Position numbers and translations under genes: made by a program. Below are positions 37,267 to 46,993 of a DNA stretch of 64,000 nucleotides, one piece after another. Every line of letters begins with the position of its first letter. Position 1 is the stretch's first letter. The stretch is from NCBI RefSeq assembly GCF_000802965.1, contig NZ_JSAK01000001.1:273810-337809 (forward strand), read 5' to 3'. The notes below the pieces were generated by a model, which saw nothing but the letters and a program-made list of their open reading frames with translations, was not told where the DNA came from and made no database searches. Source of the DNA: Pseudomonas fluorescens (GTDB lineage Bacteria; Pseudomonadota; Gammaproteobacteria; Pseudomonadales; Pseudomonadaceae).

Positions 37267-37913
37267 CGGACAACGCATTTTCCGAAGCCGAGCGCGCAGC
37301 GGTCTACCGAGCCATCGGCGAACGTCGCGACATGCGCCACTTCAGCGGCGGTACGGTCGAGCCTGAGCTGTTGCGCCGACTGCTCGAAGCCGCGCATCAA
37401 GCACCCAGTGTTGGCTTGATGCAGCCCTGGCGTTTCATCCGCATCAGCGACCGCGCCCTGCGCGGCAAGATCCAGGCTCTGGTGGAAGAAGAGCGCATCC
37501 GCACCGCCGAAGCCCTCGGCGAGCGCACCGACGAATTCATGCAGCTCAAGGTCGAAGGCATTAACGATTGTGCCGAAGTGTTGGTGGCGGCGCTGATGGA
37601 GGATCGCGAACAGCATATTTTCGGTCGTCGCACCTTGCCGGAGATGGACTTGGCGTCGTTGTCCTGCGCGATCCAGAACCTCTGGCTGGCGTCCCGGGCC
37701 GAAGGGTTGGGAATGGGTTGGGTTTCGCTGTTCGAACCGCAAGCCCTGGCCGATTTGCTCGGTCTGCCATCCGGCGCCAAACCGTTGGCCGTTCTGTGCC
37801 TCGGACCGGTGAAAGCATTTTATCCAGCACCGATGCTGGTACTCGAAGGCTGGGCGCAGGCGCGTCCGCTCGGTGAACTGTTGTATGAGAATTATTGGGG
37901 AGTGCGTCCATGA
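37263..37913 (+). CDS. bluB: 5,6-dimethylbenzimidazole synthase BluB
   Basis: A 216-residue nitroreductase-fold flavoenzyme that converts FMNH2 to the lower B12 ligand DMB using oxygen. It has [14 protein letters not shown] N-terminus (ERRDMRHF), [12 protein letters not shown] for FMN binding, and [13 protein letters not shown]. It overlaps the end of the cobB frame. Its start has a poor ribosome-binding context (AAGAGG, only 2 bp from ATG), consistent with coupling to cobB. Confidence 0.93.
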   Translation: MTDNAFSEAERAAVYRAIGERRDMRHFSGGTVEPELLRRLLEAAHQAPSVGLMQPWRFIRISDRALRGKIQALVEEERIRTAEALGERTDEFMQLKVEGINDCAEVLVAALMEDREQHIFGRRTLPEMDLASLSCAIQNLWLASRAEGLGMGWVSLFEPQALADLLGLPSGAKPLAVLCLGPVKAFYPAPMLVLEGWAQARPLGELLYENYWGVRP

Positions 37914-38818
37914 GTGTGGCGTTGTTGAGTGTCGCCGCCGTGGCGCTGGATGCGCTGCTGGGCGAACCCAAGCGCTGGCATCCGCTGGTGGCGTTCGGCC
38001 GATTTGCCGAGCGCATCGAGCAACGATTCAATGGTGGCGGTCGCGGCTGGCGCAGTCACGGAGTCACCGCGTGGGTGATGGCGGTGGTGCCGCTGACCTT
38101 ACTGGCCACGGCGTTTTCCTGGGCGCCTTATGTTGGCTGGATCGTCGAGATTCTCGCGCTGTATTGCGCCCTCGGCATGCGCAGCCTCGGTGAACACGTC
38201 GAGCCGGTGGCGAAAGCCCTGCGCAGCGATGATCTTGATGAAGCACGCAAACGCGTGAGCTATCTGGTCAGCCGTAAAACCAGTGAGCTGGACAAAACCG
38301 AAGTCGCCCGCGCCGCCACCGAATCGGTGCTGGAGAACGGTAGCGACGCGGTGTTCGCCGCATTGTTCTGGTTTGCCGTGGCCGGTGCGCCGGGCGTAGT
38401 TCTCTACCGATTGAGCAATACGCTGGATGCGATGTGGGGTTATCGCAACGAACGCTTCGAGCGTTTCGGTTGGGCGGCCGCGAAGATCGACGACGTGCTC
38501 AATTACATTCCTGCGCGGTTGGTGGCGTTGACTTACGCGCTGCTGGGCAAAACCCGCTTGGCGCTCAAATGCTGGCGTACACAGGGACCGACCTGGGACA
38601 GCCCGAACGCCGGCCCGGTGATGGCGGCGGGTGCCGGTGCACTGGGCGTCGAGCTGGGTGGGCCAGCGATTTATCACGGTGAACTGCATGTACGTCCACA
38701 ACTGGGTGAAGGCGTGCCAGCGGACGCCGACTCCATTGATCGTGGCTGGCAATTGGTCCAGCGCGGCGTATGGTTATGGCTGCTGATTCTCTGCGTGGGG
38801 GCTGAATTTTATGCTTGA
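37910..38818 (+). CDS. cobD: Adenosylcobinamide-phosphate synthase CbiB/CobD
   Basis: A 302-residue integral membrane protein that condenses the aminopropanol arm with adenosylcobyric acid. It begins [30 protein letters not shown], the family signature, at ATG 37910 (overlapping bluB, ATGA). It has about four to five membrane helices; [31 protein letters not shown] is the conserved core. The stop overlaps cobC. Confidence 0.94.
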   Translation: MSVALLSVAAVALDALLGEPKRWHPLVAFGRFAERIEQRFNGGGRGWRSHGVTAWVMAVVPLTLLATAFSWAPYVGWIVEILALYCALGMRSLGEHVEPVAKALRSDDLDEARKRVSYLVSRKTSELDKTEVARAATESVLENGSDAVFAALFWFAVAGAPGVVLYRLSNTLDAMWGYRNERFERFGWAAAKIDDVLNYIPARLVALTYALLGKTRLALKCWRTQGPTWDSPNAGPVMAAGAGALGVELGGPAIYHGELHVRPQLGEGVPADADSIDRGWQLVQRGVWLWLLILCVGAEFYA

Positions 38819-39803
38819 GCACGGTGGACGGTTGCGCAAGGCCGCGCTCGAATACGGCATCGAGGAAGCCGATTGGCTTGACCTGTCCAGCGGCCTCGCG
38901 CCCTGGCCGTTTGCGCTTCCGGATATCCCGCTGCGGGCCTGGGCGCGCTTGCCGGAAACCGATGACGGACTGGAGCAGGCCGCCTGCGATTACTACGGCA
39001 CGCTGCAAGCATTGCCGGTGGCCGGTTCGCAAATGGCCATCCAGTTGCTCCCGCGTTTGCGCCGGGCGGGCAAGGTCGGCGTGCTGTCGCCGTGTTACGC
39101 CGAGCATGCCGAAGCCTGGCGCCGCAATGGCTATATCGTGCGCGAAGTGCTGGAGCAGGAGGTCGACTTCTATATCGACAGCTTCGATGTGCTGGTGGTG
39201 GTCAACCCGAACAATCCCACCGGCCTGAATCTGCCCCCCTCGCGATTGCTTGAATGGCATGCGCGACTGGCTCAGCGCGGAGGCTGGCTGGTGGTCGACG
39301 AGGCCTTCATGGACAACACCCCGCAACTCAGTGTGGCGCCGTTTGCCCATCAGGTCGGTTTGATCGTGCTGCGTTCGTTCGGCAAGTTTTTTGGTCTGGC
39401 CGGTGTACGCCTCGGCTTTGTGCTGGCCGAGCGCAAGTTGCTCAAGTTGCTCGCCGAGCAAGTGGGGCCATGGGCGGTCAGCGGCCCCACCCGGGTTCTG
39501 GGGCAAGCCTGCCTGCGCGATACCGAAGGGCAGGCACAGCAACGCGTCCGCGCCGAAGAGGCCAGCGCGCGCCTGGCGTCGTTGCTGGAACAATACGGTT
39601 TCAAACCCCAGGGCGGTTGCGCATTGTTTCACTGGTTGATCACCGAGCGCGCCGAGGTGTTGCACGAGTTCATGGCCCGGCGCGGCATTCTGCTGCGGTT
39701 GTTCACGCAGAACAGCAGCCTGCGTTTCGGCTTGCCTGGCGATGAAGCTGACTGGACGCGCCTGACCTTCGCACTCGACGCCTTTACCAAGGAAAACCCA
39801 TGA
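38811..39803 (+). CDS. cobC: Threonine-phosphate decarboxylase (CobC/CobD-type aminotransferase)
   Basis: A 330-residue class I/II PLP enzyme that makes the (R)-1-amino-2-propanol phosphate arm. The PLP lysine is in [30 protein letters not shown] and [11 protein letters not shown] are the cofactor and substrate motifs. Called CobC in the aerobic-pathway nomenclature (CobD in Salmonella). It overlaps both neighbours by a few bases. Confidence 0.92.
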   Translation: MLEHGGRLRKAALEYGIEEADWLDLSSGLAPWPFALPDIPLRAWARLPETDDGLEQAACDYYGTLQALPVAGSQMAIQLLPRLRRAGKVGVLSPCYAEHAEAWRRNGYIVREVLEQEVDFYIDSFDVLVVVNPNNPTGLNLPPSRLLEWHARLAQRGGWLVVDEAFMDNTPQLSVAPFAHQVGLIVLRSFGKFFGLAGVRLGFVLAERKLLKLLAEQVGPWAVSGPTRVLGQACLRDTEGQAQQRVRAEEASARLASLLEQYGFKPQGGCALFHWLITERAEVLHEFMARRGILLRLFTQNSSLRFGLPGDEADWTRLTFALDAFTKENP

Positions 39804-41251
39804 CCACGTTGATGGTGCAAGGCACCACCTCCGACGCCGGTAAAAGTACGCTGGTGACGGCACTGTGCCGCTGGGTCACCCGCCAAGGCGTCAGCGTGGT
39901 GCCGTTCAAACCGCAGAACATGGCGCTCAACAGCGCGGTGACGGCCGACGGTGGCGAGATCGGCCGTGCGCAAGCGGTGCAGGCCCAAGCCGCTTTCCTT
40001 GAACCGCACACCGACATGAACCCGGTGCTGCTCAAGCCCAACAGCGATACCGGCGCCCAGGTCATCATTCACGGGCGTGCCGTCACGACCATGAACGCCG
40101 TGGCCTACCACGACTACAAAACCATCGCCATGCAAGCGGTACTGGCCTCCCACGAACGGTTGAGTGCGGCGTATCCGGTGGTGATGGTGGAAGGCGCGGG
40201 CTCGCCGGCGGAGATCAATCTTCGCGCCGGCGACATCGCCAACATGGGCTTCGCCGAAGCGGTGGATTGCCCGGTGGTGCTGATCGCCGACATCAATCGT
40301 GGCGGGGTGTTCGCGCATCTGGTGGGCACATTGGAGCTGCTGTCGCCGAGCGAACAGGCGCGGGTCAAAGGCTTCATCATCAACCGTTTTCGCGGTGACA
40401 TCGCCTTGCTCCAACCCGGTCTTGACTGGTTGGAGGAGCGCACCGGCAAACCGGTGATCGGCGTGTTGCCCTACGTGATGGATCTGCACCTGGAGGCCGA
40501 GGACGGCATCGATCAGCGCCAGACCGACAAGGCCGATCAGGTGTTGAAAGTGGTGGTGCCGGTGCTGCCGCGCATCAGCAACCACACCGATTTCGATCCG
40601 CTGCGTCTGCATCCGCAAGTGGACCTGCAATTCATCGGCCCTGGCCAGGCGATTCCACCCGCCGACCTGATCATTCTTCCCGGTTCGAAAAGCGTGCGCA
40701 GCGATCTCGCGTATCTGCGCGCCAACGGCTGGGATAAAGCGATCTCCCGGCATTTGCGCTACGGCGGAAAGGTGCTCGGTATCTGCGGCGGCCTGCAGAT
40801 GCTCGGCGAACACGTGCACGATCCGCTGGGGCTCGAAGGCGCGCCGGGGTCGAGCGCGGGGTTAGCGCTGTTGGCGTTTGAAACGCAGTTGGAAGAAGAG
40901 AAGCAGCTGCGCAATGTGCGCGGGCGTCTGGCGGTGGAAGATGCTGAGGTCAGTGGCTATGAAATCCACGCTGGCGTTACCACCGGGCCGGCATTGGAAC
41001 ACGCTGCCGTGCAACTGGATGACGGTCGCTGCGATGGTGCGCAAAGTGTCGATGGGCAGATTTTCGGCACTTACCTGCACGGCCTCTTTGAATCCCCGGC
41101 GGCGTGCAGTGCATTGTTGCGCTGGGCGGGATTGCGGGATGTGCAGGACGTGGATTACCACGGTTTGCGCGAGCGTGATATCGAGCGCTTGGCGGATTTG
41201 GTGGAGAAGCATTTGGATACTTCACTGCTGCGTGAGCTCTGCGGGATTTGA
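39800..41251 (+). CDS. cobQ: Cobyric acid synthase
   Basis: A 483-residue glutamine-dependent amidotransferase that amidates four side chains of adenosylcobyrinate diamide. The P-loop is [17 protein letters not shown], the glutaminase domain has [14 protein letters not shown], and the final His-containing [12 protein letters not shown] is the triad region. It overlaps cobC by 4 bp. A REP doublet follows it. Confidence 0.96.
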   Translation: MTTLMVQGTTSDAGKSTLVTALCRWVTRQGVSVVPFKPQNMALNSAVTADGGEIGRAQAVQAQAAFLEPHTDMNPVLLKPNSDTGAQVIIHGRAVTTMNAVAYHDYKTIAMQAVLASHERLSAAYPVVMVEGAGSPAEINLRAGDIANMGFAEAVDCPVVLIADINRGGVFAHLVGTLELLSPSEQARVKGFIINRFRGDIALLQPGLDWLEERTGKPVIGVLPYVMDLHLEAEDGIDQRQTDKADQVLKVVVPVLPRISNHTDFDPLRLHPQVDLQFIGPGQAIPPADLIILPGSKSVRSDLAYLRANGWDKAISRHLRYGGKVLGICGGLQMLGEHVHDPLGLEGAPGSSAGLALLAFETQLEEEKQLRNVRGRLAVEDAEVSGYEIHAGVTTGPALEHAAVQLDDGRCDGAQSVDGQIFGTYLHGLFESPAACSALLRWAGLRDVQDVDYHGLRERDIERLADLVEKHLDTSLLRELCGI

Positions 41252-41261
41252 GTTGGATGTC

Positions 41262-41366
41262 CCGGCCCCATCGCGGGCAAGCCCGCTATCACAGGGGATT
41301 TAGGTTTGAACATGACTTTTGAGTACACCTGCGAACCCTGTGGGAGCGGGCTTGCCCGCGATGAGG
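41262..41366. repeat. REP doublet between cobQ and cobP
   Basis: ATCGCGGGCAAGCCCGCTATCACAGG and CCTGTGGGAGCGGGCTTGCCCGCGAT. Inverted arms inside the operon; the left arm is slightly degenerate (TATCACAG for TCCCACAG). Confidence 0.85.
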
Positions 41367-41400
41367 CCAGATGTGTCACCGAAGATTTAAGGAATGAACC

Positions 41401-41922
41401 ATGCTCCAACTGATCCTCGGCGGCGCCCGCTCCGGCAAAAGTCGCCTGGCTGAAAAACTGGCTTCAGACAGCCAGCTCCAAGTCACCTACATCGCCACCA
41501 GCCAAGCCCTTGACGGCGAAATGAACGACCGGGTCGCTCATCACCGCGCCCGCCGTCCCGCCGAATGGGCATTGATCGAAGAGCCGCTTGCACTGGCCCG
41601 CGTGCTGCGCGAAAACGCCAGCGCCGACCGCTGCCTGCTGGTGGATTGCCTGACCCTGTGGTTGACCAATCTGTTGATGCTCGACGATGCCGAACGCCTG
41701 ACCGCCGAACGCGATGCTTTGCTGGAGTGCCTGGCGTCGTTGCCGGGTGAAATCATTTTTGTCAGCAACGAAACCGGAATGGGTGTCGTGCCGCTGGGCG
41801 AATTGACTCGCCGCTACGTCGATGAAGCCGGTTGGCTGCATCAAGCTCTGGCCGAGCGCTGTCAGCGAGTCGTCCTGACCGTCGCCGGCCTGCCCCTGAC
41901 TTTGAAAGGAACTGCGTTATGA
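41401..41922 (+). CDS. cobP: Adenosylcobinamide kinase/guanylyltransferase
   Basis: A 173-residue bifunctional enzyme (CobU in enteric bacteria). The P-loop is [35 protein letters not shown] carries the His used for guanylylation. [14 protein letters not shown] and [31 protein letters not shown] are also conserved. An AAGGAA SD precedes ATG 41401. The stop overlaps cobT. Confidence 0.95.
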   Translation: MLQLILGGARSGKSRLAEKLASDSQLQVTYIATSQALDGEMNDRVAHHRARRPAEWALIEEPLALARVLRENASADRCLLVDCLTLWLTNLLMLDDAERLTAERDALLECLASLPGEIIFVSNETGMGVVPLGELTRRYVDEAGWLHQALAERCQRVVLTVAGLPLTLKGTAL

Positions 41923-42974
41923 CCCCATCCTGGTGGCTGAACCCGTGCAAGCCGATCGATGCCCAAGCCGTCGAACAGGCCGAGGCCCGCCAACAGCAAC
42001 TGACCAAACCGGCCGGCTCCCTCGGGCGGCTGGAATCGGTAGCGGTGCAACTGGCCGGGTTGCAGGGGCAGGTTAAACCGAGTCTCGATCAGCTGTGGAT
42101 CGCGATTTTTGCCGGAGACCACGGTGTGGTCGCTGAAGGGGTGTCGGCGTTTCCACAGGAAGTCACCGGGCAAATGCTGCACAACTTCGTCAACGGCGGC
42201 GCGGCGATCAGCGTTTTGGCGCGGCAGTTGGGCGCTTCCCTTGAAGTGGTCGATCTCGGCACGGTCACGCCATCGTTGAACCTGCCGGGTGTGCGCCACC
42301 TGAATGTCGGCCCCGGCACGAGAAATTTTGTGAACGGTGCAGCCATGACGGCTACGCAGGGTGGGCAGGCATTGCAGGCAGGCCGGGATGCCGTTCAACG
42401 CGCTGTCGCGACGGGTGCGCAGTTGTTCATCGGTGGCGAAATGGGCATCGGCAACACCACGGCTGCCAGCGCGCTGGCCTGCGCTTTGCTGGATTGTCCG
42501 GTGGTGCATTTGACTGGACCGGGCACCGGGCTGAATGCGGCGGGTGTCAGTCATAAGGCTCAGGTGATCGAACGTGCATTGGCTTTGCACAGCGCTCAGC
42601 GTGGCGATGCGTTGCAGACGCTGTTCAACCTCGGTGGGTTTGAAATCGCCGCGTTGGTCGGTGCTTACCTGGCCTGCGCTCAGGAAGGCGTTGCAGTATT
42701 AGTGGACGGCTTCATTTGCAGCGTCGCCGCGTTGGTGGCAGTACGATTGAATCCCGAGTGCCGGCAGTGGCTGTTGTTCGGCCATCGCGGCGCTGAGCCC
42801 GGCCATCGCCATGTTCTGGAAACCCTGAACGCCGAGCCGTTGCTCGACCTCGGTTTGCGCCTGGGAGAGGGCAGCGGTGCTGCACTGGCCGTGCCGTTGC
42901 TGCGTCTGGCCTGTGATCTGCACGGGCAGATGGCGACGTTTGCTGAAGCCGCGGTGGCGGATCGTCCGGCATGA
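41919..42974 (+). CDS. cobT: Nicotinate-nucleotide-dimethylbenzimidazole phosphoribosyltransferase
   Basis: A 351-residue enzyme that activates DMB to alpha-ribazole phosphate. Starts [16 protein letters not shown] at 41919, overlapping cobP (TTATGA). Family blocks: [44 protein letters not shown] and [16 protein letters not shown]. The catalytic Glu lies near the C-terminus ([10 protein letters not shown]). Confidence 0.96.
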   Translation: MTPSWWLNPCKPIDAQAVEQAEARQQQLTKPAGSLGRLESVAVQLAGLQGQVKPSLDQLWIAIFAGDHGVVAEGVSAFPQEVTGQMLHNFVNGGAAISVLARQLGASLEVVDLGTVTPSLNLPGVRHLNVGPGTRNFVNGAAMTATQGGQALQAGRDAVQRAVATGAQLFIGGEMGIGNTTAASALACALLDCPVVHLTGPGTGLNAAGVSHKAQVIERALALHSAQRGDALQTLFNLGGFEIAALVGAYLACAQEGVAVLVDGFICSVAALVAVRLNPECRQWLLFGHRGAEPGHRHVLETLNAEPLLDLGLRLGEGSGAALAVPLLRLACDLHGQMATFAEAAVADRPA

Positions 42975-43546
42975 CCTTGCGCCTGGATCTGCTGCGTCAC
43001 GGCGAAACGGAGCTCGGGGGCGGTTTGCGCGGCAGCCTCGACGATGCCCTGACGGAAAAAGGCTGGGAGCAGATGCGTGCGGCGGTGCTAGAGCAGGGGC
43101 CCTGGGATCGTCTGGTAAGTTCGCCATTGCAGCGCTGTGCAAGATTCGCTGATGAACTTGCCGAGAAATCGGGCCTGCCGGTCGAGTTGGATAAAGACCT
43201 GCAAGAGCTGCATTTCGGTGCCTGGGAAGGGCAAAGTGCGGCGAAGCTGATGGAAACGGATGCCGAAGCCTTGGGCCTTTTCTGGGCGAATCCCTATTCG
43301 TTCACGCCACCTCAAGGCGAGCCCGTCGCGGCGTTTTCGGCGCGGGTACTGGCAGCGGTGGCGCGTTTGCAGGCAGCGTATGCGGGCGAACGGGTGTTGC
43401 TGATCAGTCATGGCGGGGTCATGCGTTTGTTACTGGCACAAGCGCGCGGGCTGCCTCGTGAGCAGTTGCTCAATGTTGAGGTGGGGCATGGCGCGCTGTT
43501 CTCGTTGTCGGTCGAGTCCGATGGCTTGCTGAAGGAAACGCTCTGA
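42971..43546 (+). CDS. cobC: Alpha-ribazole phosphatase (histidine phosphatase family)
   Basis: A 191-residue phosphoglycerate mutase-like phosphatase. The catalytic motif is [15 protein letters not shown]; the second His is in [13 protein letters not shown]. It overlaps cobT and directly precedes cobS. By context it removes the phosphate from alpha-ribazole-5'-phosphate or its cobalamin product. The gene name cobC is the enteric one and differs from the upstream aminotransferase cobC. Confidence 0.92.
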   Translation: MTLRLDLLRHGETELGGGLRGSLDDALTEKGWEQMRAAVLEQGPWDRLVSSPLQRCARFADELAEKSGLPVELDKDLQELHFGAWEGQSAAKLMETDAEALGLFWANPYSFTPPQGEPVAAFSARVLAAVARLQAAYAGERVLLISHGGVMRLLLAQARGLPREQLLNVEVGHGALFSLSVESDGLLKETL

Positions 43547-43548
43547 TC

Positions 43549-44280
43549 ATGTTGCCTTTCTGGATCGCCTTGCAATTCCTCAGCAGCCTGCCGATTCGTC
43601 TGCCGGGCATGCCGACGCCGCAGGAGTCAGGGCGGTCGCTGCTGTTTTATCCGTTGGTGGGTTTGTTGTTCGGTGGAATTCTGTGGGTGCTGAACTGGCT
43701 GTTATTGGGCACGCCAGTGATGTTGCATGCAGCGCTGTTGTTGACGGTTTGGGTGTTGCTCAGCGGCGGACTGCACCTGGATGGCCTGGCCGATAGCGCT
43801 GATGCATGGCTGGGCGGATTCGGTGATCGTGAACGCACGCTAACTATCATGAAAGATCCCCGTAGCGGGCCGATCGCGGTGGTCACGCTGGTACTGGTGT
43901 TGCTGCTCAAGTTCGCGGCATTGCTTGCATTGATCGAACAGCAATACGCCGTGGCGCTGATTATCGTGCCGTTGATCGGTCGCAGTGCGTTGCTGGGATT
44001 GTTCCTGACCACCCCCTATGTACGTGCCGGAGGTTTGGGCCAGGCGCTGGCTGATCATCTGCCGCGATTGGCGGGTAGGCAGGTGTTGGCCGGTAGCGCG
44101 TTATTTTGCCTGTTGATTGGCGGTGTTAGCGGCGTGTTGGCGTTGGTCGTGGCGACGGTAGTGTTTGTCTGGTTGCGGCAAGTCATGCTGCGTCGATTGG
44201 GTGGGACGACGGGTGATACGGCGGGAGCGTTGTTGGAATTGCTGGAGATGGCGGTGCTGGTGGGATTGGCATTGGTTTGA
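43549..44280 (+). CDS. cobS: Adenosylcobinamide-GDP ribazoletransferase (cobalamin synthase)
   Basis: A 243-residue integral membrane enzyme (also CobV) that joins alpha-ribazole to adenosylcobinamide-GDP. LDGLADSADAWLGGFGDRERTLTIMKDPRSGPIAV is the conserved active-site stretch with several Asp for metal binding. About six helices. Last gene of the cob operon, 2 bp after the phosphatase gene. Confidence 0.95.
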   Translation: MLPFWIALQFLSSLPIRLPGMPTPQESGRSLLFYPLVGLLFGGILWVLNWLLLGTPVMLHAALLLTVWVLLSGGLHLDGLADSADAWLGGFGDRERTLTIMKDPRSGPIAVVTLVLVLLLKFAALLALIEQQYAVALIIVPLIGRSALLGLFLTTPYVRAGGLGQALADHLPRLAGRQVLAGSALFCLLIGGVSGVLALVVATVVFVWLRQVMLRRLGGTTGDTAGALLELLEMAVLVGLALV

Positions 44281-44330
44281 AAGATCGCGTGCCCTGTAGG
44301 CGGTGCCGAAGGCTGCGATCTTTTGATTTT
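44281..44330. repeat. Single REP-like hairpin after cobS
   Basis: GATCGCGTGCCCTGTAGG...GCCGAAGGCTGCGATCTTTTGATTTTT: the outer GATCGC/GCGATC pairs and the T-run may serve as the operon terminator. Confidence 0.55.
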
Positions 44331-44362
44331 TCTGCGATCCTGTAACTTGATTTAACACACTC

Positions 44363-44378
44363 GCGGGTATATACACGC
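44363..44378 (+). promoter_or_regulatory. Operator-like half-perfect palindrome before marR
   Basis: GCGGGTATATACACGC, 3 bp upstream of the marR ATG. It differs by one base from the perfect palindrome at 44808-44823, so it is probably a MarR-type binding site for autoregulation. Confidence 0.65.
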
Positions 44379-44381
44379 ATC

Positions 44382-44786
44382 ATGCTCGACTCCCAATGTT
44401 TATGCATCAACCTGCGTCGCGCCGCCCGTGGCGTCAGCAGGCATTACGACGGCGCTCTCGACGGCTTCGGGATCAACGTTGCGCAGTATTCTTTGCTGTG
44501 CAATTTGCAGCGCCTGGATCAGCCGAGCATTTCCACCCTGGCCGAGGCCATGGGGCTGGATCGCAGCACCCTGGGACGCAATTTGCGCGTGCTGGAGGGC
44601 GAAGGCCTGGTGATGCTGGTTGAGGGCGAGGATATGCGCAATCGCATCGTCCGGCTGACAGAGGCCGGTGCCGAGCGCCTGAAAGCAGCCTTGCCGGCTT
44701 GGGAAGCGGCGCAACAGCGATTGGTTGATCGCCTGGGTGCCGAGAAGCGTGAAACGTTACTGAAGTTGCTGGACGAACTGGCCTGA
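44382..44786 (+). CDS. MarR family transcriptional regulator
   Basis: A 134-residue winged-helix protein. The recognition-helix region is STLAEAMGLDRSTLGRNLRVLEGEGLV, and the wing has EDMRNRIVRLTEAGAERLKAA, typical of MarR. The short leader and its palindrome at 44363-44378 suggest autorepression. A second palindrome lies between its stop and the downstream MFS gene. The inducer is unknown. Confidence 0.92.
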   Translation: MLDSQCLCINLRRAARGVSRHYDGALDGFGINVAQYSLLCNLQRLDQPSISTLAEAMGLDRSTLGRNLRVLEGEGLVMLVEGEDMRNRIVRLTEAGAERLKAALPAWEAAQQRLVDRLGAEKRETLLKLLDELA

Positions 44787-44807
44787 CGCCGGTTTGTTCG
44801 ATCTTAA

Positions 44808-44823
44808 GCGGGTATATACCCGC
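44808..44823 (+). promoter_or_regulatory. Perfect palindrome between marR and the MFS gene
   Basis: GCGGGTATATACCCGC is a perfect 16-bp palindrome, 15-16 bp before the MFS start. It is nearly the same as the site before marR. Confidence 0.7.
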
Positions 44824-44838
44824 GCCCGGAGAACAAGA

Positions 44839-46047
44839 ATGACATCGATGTGGCGTACGTGCGGTTGGGTTTTGTTGGGGAGTGCGCTGATCCTTGCGTT
44901 GTCTCTGGGGGTTCGGCATGGCTTCGGCCTGTTCCTGGCGCCGATGAGTGCCGAGTTTGGCTGGGGCCGTGAAGTCTTTGCCTTCGCCATCGCTTTGCAA
45001 AACCTGATTTGGGGTCTGGCGCAACCATTTACCGGTGCGCTGGCCGACCGTTTTGGCGCGGCCAAAGTCGTGCTGATCGGTGGTGTTTTGTACGCCCTGG
45101 GACTGGTGTTCATGGGCTTGTCCGATTCGGCGGTGACCTTGTCCTTGAGCGCCGGATTGTTGATCGGCATCGGCCTGTCCGGTACTTCGTTTTCGGTGAT
45201 CCTCGGCGTAGTCGGACGCGCAGTGCCGCCGGAGAAACGCAGCATGGGCATGGGCATTGCCAGCGCCGCCGGTTCGTTCGGCCAGTTCGCCATGCTCCCC
45301 GGCACGCTCGGGTTGATCGGCTGGCTCGGCTGGTCGGCGGCATTGCTGGCGCTTGGCTTGCTTGTGGCGCTGATCGTGCCGCTGGTGAGCATGCTCAAGG
45401 ACAAGCCACTGCCGGTGCTCGGCCATGAGCAAACCCTGTCCGAAGCCCTGCGCGAGGCCTGCTCCCATTCGGGATTCTGGCTGTTGGCGTTCGGTTTTTT
45501 TGTCTGCGGTTTCCAGGTGGTATTCATCGGCGTGCATTTGCCGGCGTACCTGGTCGATCAACATCTGCCGGCGACGGTGGGGACGACGGTGCTGGCGCTG
45601 ATCGGTTTGTTCAATATTTTCGGGACGTACACCGCTGGTTGGCTCGGCGGACGCATGTCCAAGCCTCGTCTGCTTACCGGGCTTTACCTACTGCGGGCGG
45701 TAGTGATCGGGCTGTTCCTGTGGGCGCCGGTGACGACGACTACGGCGTACCTGTTCGGCATGGCGATGGGCTTCCTGTGGCTGTCGACGGTGCCCTTGAC
45801 CAACGGCACGGTGGCGACCTTGTTTGGTGTACGAAATCTGTCCATGCTCGGTGGGATTGTTTTCCTGTTCCACCAGCTCGGCTCGTTCCTTGGCGGCTGG
45901 TTGGGCGGGGTGGTGTATGACCGAACCGGGAGCTATGACTTGATCTGGCAGGTTGCGATTCTGTTGAGTCTGATGGCTGCCGCCTTGAACTGGCCGGTGC
46001 GTGAAACCCCGGTAGCCCGCCTGCAAAGCCAAATGAGCGCGATATGA
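44839..46047 (+). CDS. MFS transporter, MarR-controlled
   Basis: A 402-residue, 12-helix major facilitator of the monocarboxylate/oxalate-formate type (RHGFGLFLAPMSAEFGWGREVFAFAIALQNLIWGLAQP in helices 1-2). ADRFGAAKVV is the loop 2-3 motif. Start ATG 44839 (after the palindrome), with GGAGAACAAG as SD. Substrate unknown; an efflux role is plausible given the MarR partner. It overlaps a 40-aa ORF. Confidence 0.9.
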   Translation: MTSMWRTCGWVLLGSALILALSLGVRHGFGLFLAPMSAEFGWGREVFAFAIALQNLIWGLAQPFTGALADRFGAAKVVLIGGVLYALGLVFMGLSDSAVTLSLSAGLLIGIGLSGTSFSVILGVVGRAVPPEKRSMGMGIASAAGSFGQFAMLPGTLGLIGWLGWSAALLALGLLVALIVPLVSMLKDKPLPVLGHEQTLSEALREACSHSGFWLLAFGFFVCGFQVVFIGVHLPAYLVDQHLPATVGTTVLALIGLFNIFGTYTAGWLGGRMSKPRLLTGLYLLRAVVIGLFLWAPVTTTTAYLFGMAMGFLWLSTVPLTNGTVATLFGVRNLSMLGGIVFLFHQLGSFLGGWLGGVVYDRTGSYDLIWQVAILLSLMAAALNWPVRETPVARLQSQMSAI

Positions 46048-46166
46048 ACAGTCTCTGGCCGCGAATCACCATTTTGGCCCTCTGTGCCTTGCTCCTGGCG
46101 CTGGCGTGGTGGGGGTGGCATCAGGGCGGGTTGGCGCTGATGCAGTTGGGCATGGGTGCTTGCTAG
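46044..46166 (+). CDS. 40-residue single-pass membrane peptide overlapping the MFS gene
   Basis: The ORF reads MNSLWPRITILALCALLLAL then AWWGWHQGGLALMQLGMGAC. ATG 46044 overlaps the MFS stop (ATATGA), so translation is probably coupled. One hydrophobic helix (about residues 8-25), then a Trp/Gly/Met-rich tail ending in Cys. A stop codon TAG follows. It could be a transporter-associated microprotein like those of other efflux systems. That role is inference. Confidence 0.65.
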   Translation: MNSLWPRITILALCALLLALAWWGWHQGGLALMQLGMGAC

Positions 46167-46222
46167 TGGGTTGTGAGGGCGAGTAACTTCGATTTCACAC
46201 GATGACCCAAGGAAGTTCCGAC

Positions 46223-46777
46223 ATGCTGATGCGCTGGCTGGCAGTTCCCGCGTTACTTTTAGCGTTTACCGGATTGGCTCAAGCGGCGGAGTGCCCGGCG
46301 CTGTTGCAAGGCTCGTTACCCAAGTTGCGCGCTAACGAGTCCATCGACTTGTGCCAGCGCTTCGCCGGCAAGCCGTTGGTGGTGGTCAATACCGCCAGTT
46401 TCTGTGGATTTGCTCCGCAATTCAAAAGCCTTGAAGCGCTGAACCAGCGTTTCAAGGATCAGGGGCTGGAGGTGATCGGTGTGCCGTCCAACGACTTCAA
46501 GCAGGAGTCCAAAGACGGTGCGGAAACAGCCAAGGTTTGCTACGTGAACTATGGCGTGACGTTTACCATGACCGAGCCGCAGATAGTCCGCGGCGATGAT
46601 GCGACTCATCTGTTCAAGGTCCTCGCTGATCAGTCCAGCGCGCCGAAGTGGAATTTCTACAAGTATGTGGTCGATCGGCAGGGCAAGGTGATCGCCAGTT
46701 TTTCCAGCCTGACCAAGCCTGATGATCCGGATTTCATTGTGGCAGTAGAGAAAGCCTTGGCTTCACCGCCGCTTTAG
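46223..46777 (+). CDS. Glutathione peroxidase-like periplasmic protein
   Basis: A 184-residue GPx-family protein with a Sec signal ([23 protein letters not shown]). Start at 46223 is favoured by GGAAG 7 bp upstream; ATG 46202 would lengthen the signal. [19 protein letters not shown] carries the peroxidatic Cys, [11 protein letters not shown] the conserved Asn/Asp loop, and [13 protein letters not shown] the Trp. Family members reduce hydroperoxides using thioredoxin or glutathione. Export suggests a periplasmic role. Confidence 0.88.
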   Translation: MLMRWLAVPALLLAFTGLAQAAECPALLQGSLPKLRANESIDLCQRFAGKPLVVVNTASFCGFAPQFKSLEALNQRFKDQGLEVIGVPSNDFKQESKDGAETAKVCYVNYGVTFTMTEPQIVRGDDATHLFKVLADQSSAPKWNFYKYVVDRQGKVIASFSSLTKPDDPDFIVAVEKALASPPL

Positions 46778-46796
46778 ACACCCTGATAACGCAATA

Positions 46797-46893
46797 CCTG
46801 TAGGAGCCGGCTTGCTGGCGATGGAAACTCCCCGTTTAACCAGGCCATGCGCGTCATCGTTAACGACCATCGCCAGCAAGCCGGCTCCTACAA
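46797..46893. repeat. REP doublet (GTAGGAGCCGGCTTGCTGGCGATGG family)
   Basis: TGTAGGAGCCGGCTTGCTGG and CCAGCAAGCCGGCTCCTACA, perfect inverted arms about 50 bp apart. Confidence 0.88.
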
Positions 46894-46915
46894 ATCGCAT
46901 TTAAGTCGAAAATGA

Positions 46916-46952
46916 AAAAGCCCCGCCTCTGTACAAGAGAGCGGGGCTTTTT
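46916..46952. terminator. Terminator between the convergent GPx and FadL-type genes
   Basis: AAAAGCCCCGC / GCGGGGCTTTT stem with a CTCT...AGAG extension. A and T runs on both sides allow use in both directions. Confidence 0.85.
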
Positions 46953-46993
46953 GTTGATTCAGGTGGCGAGGGGTTCAGGCTCGCCATGAATCA

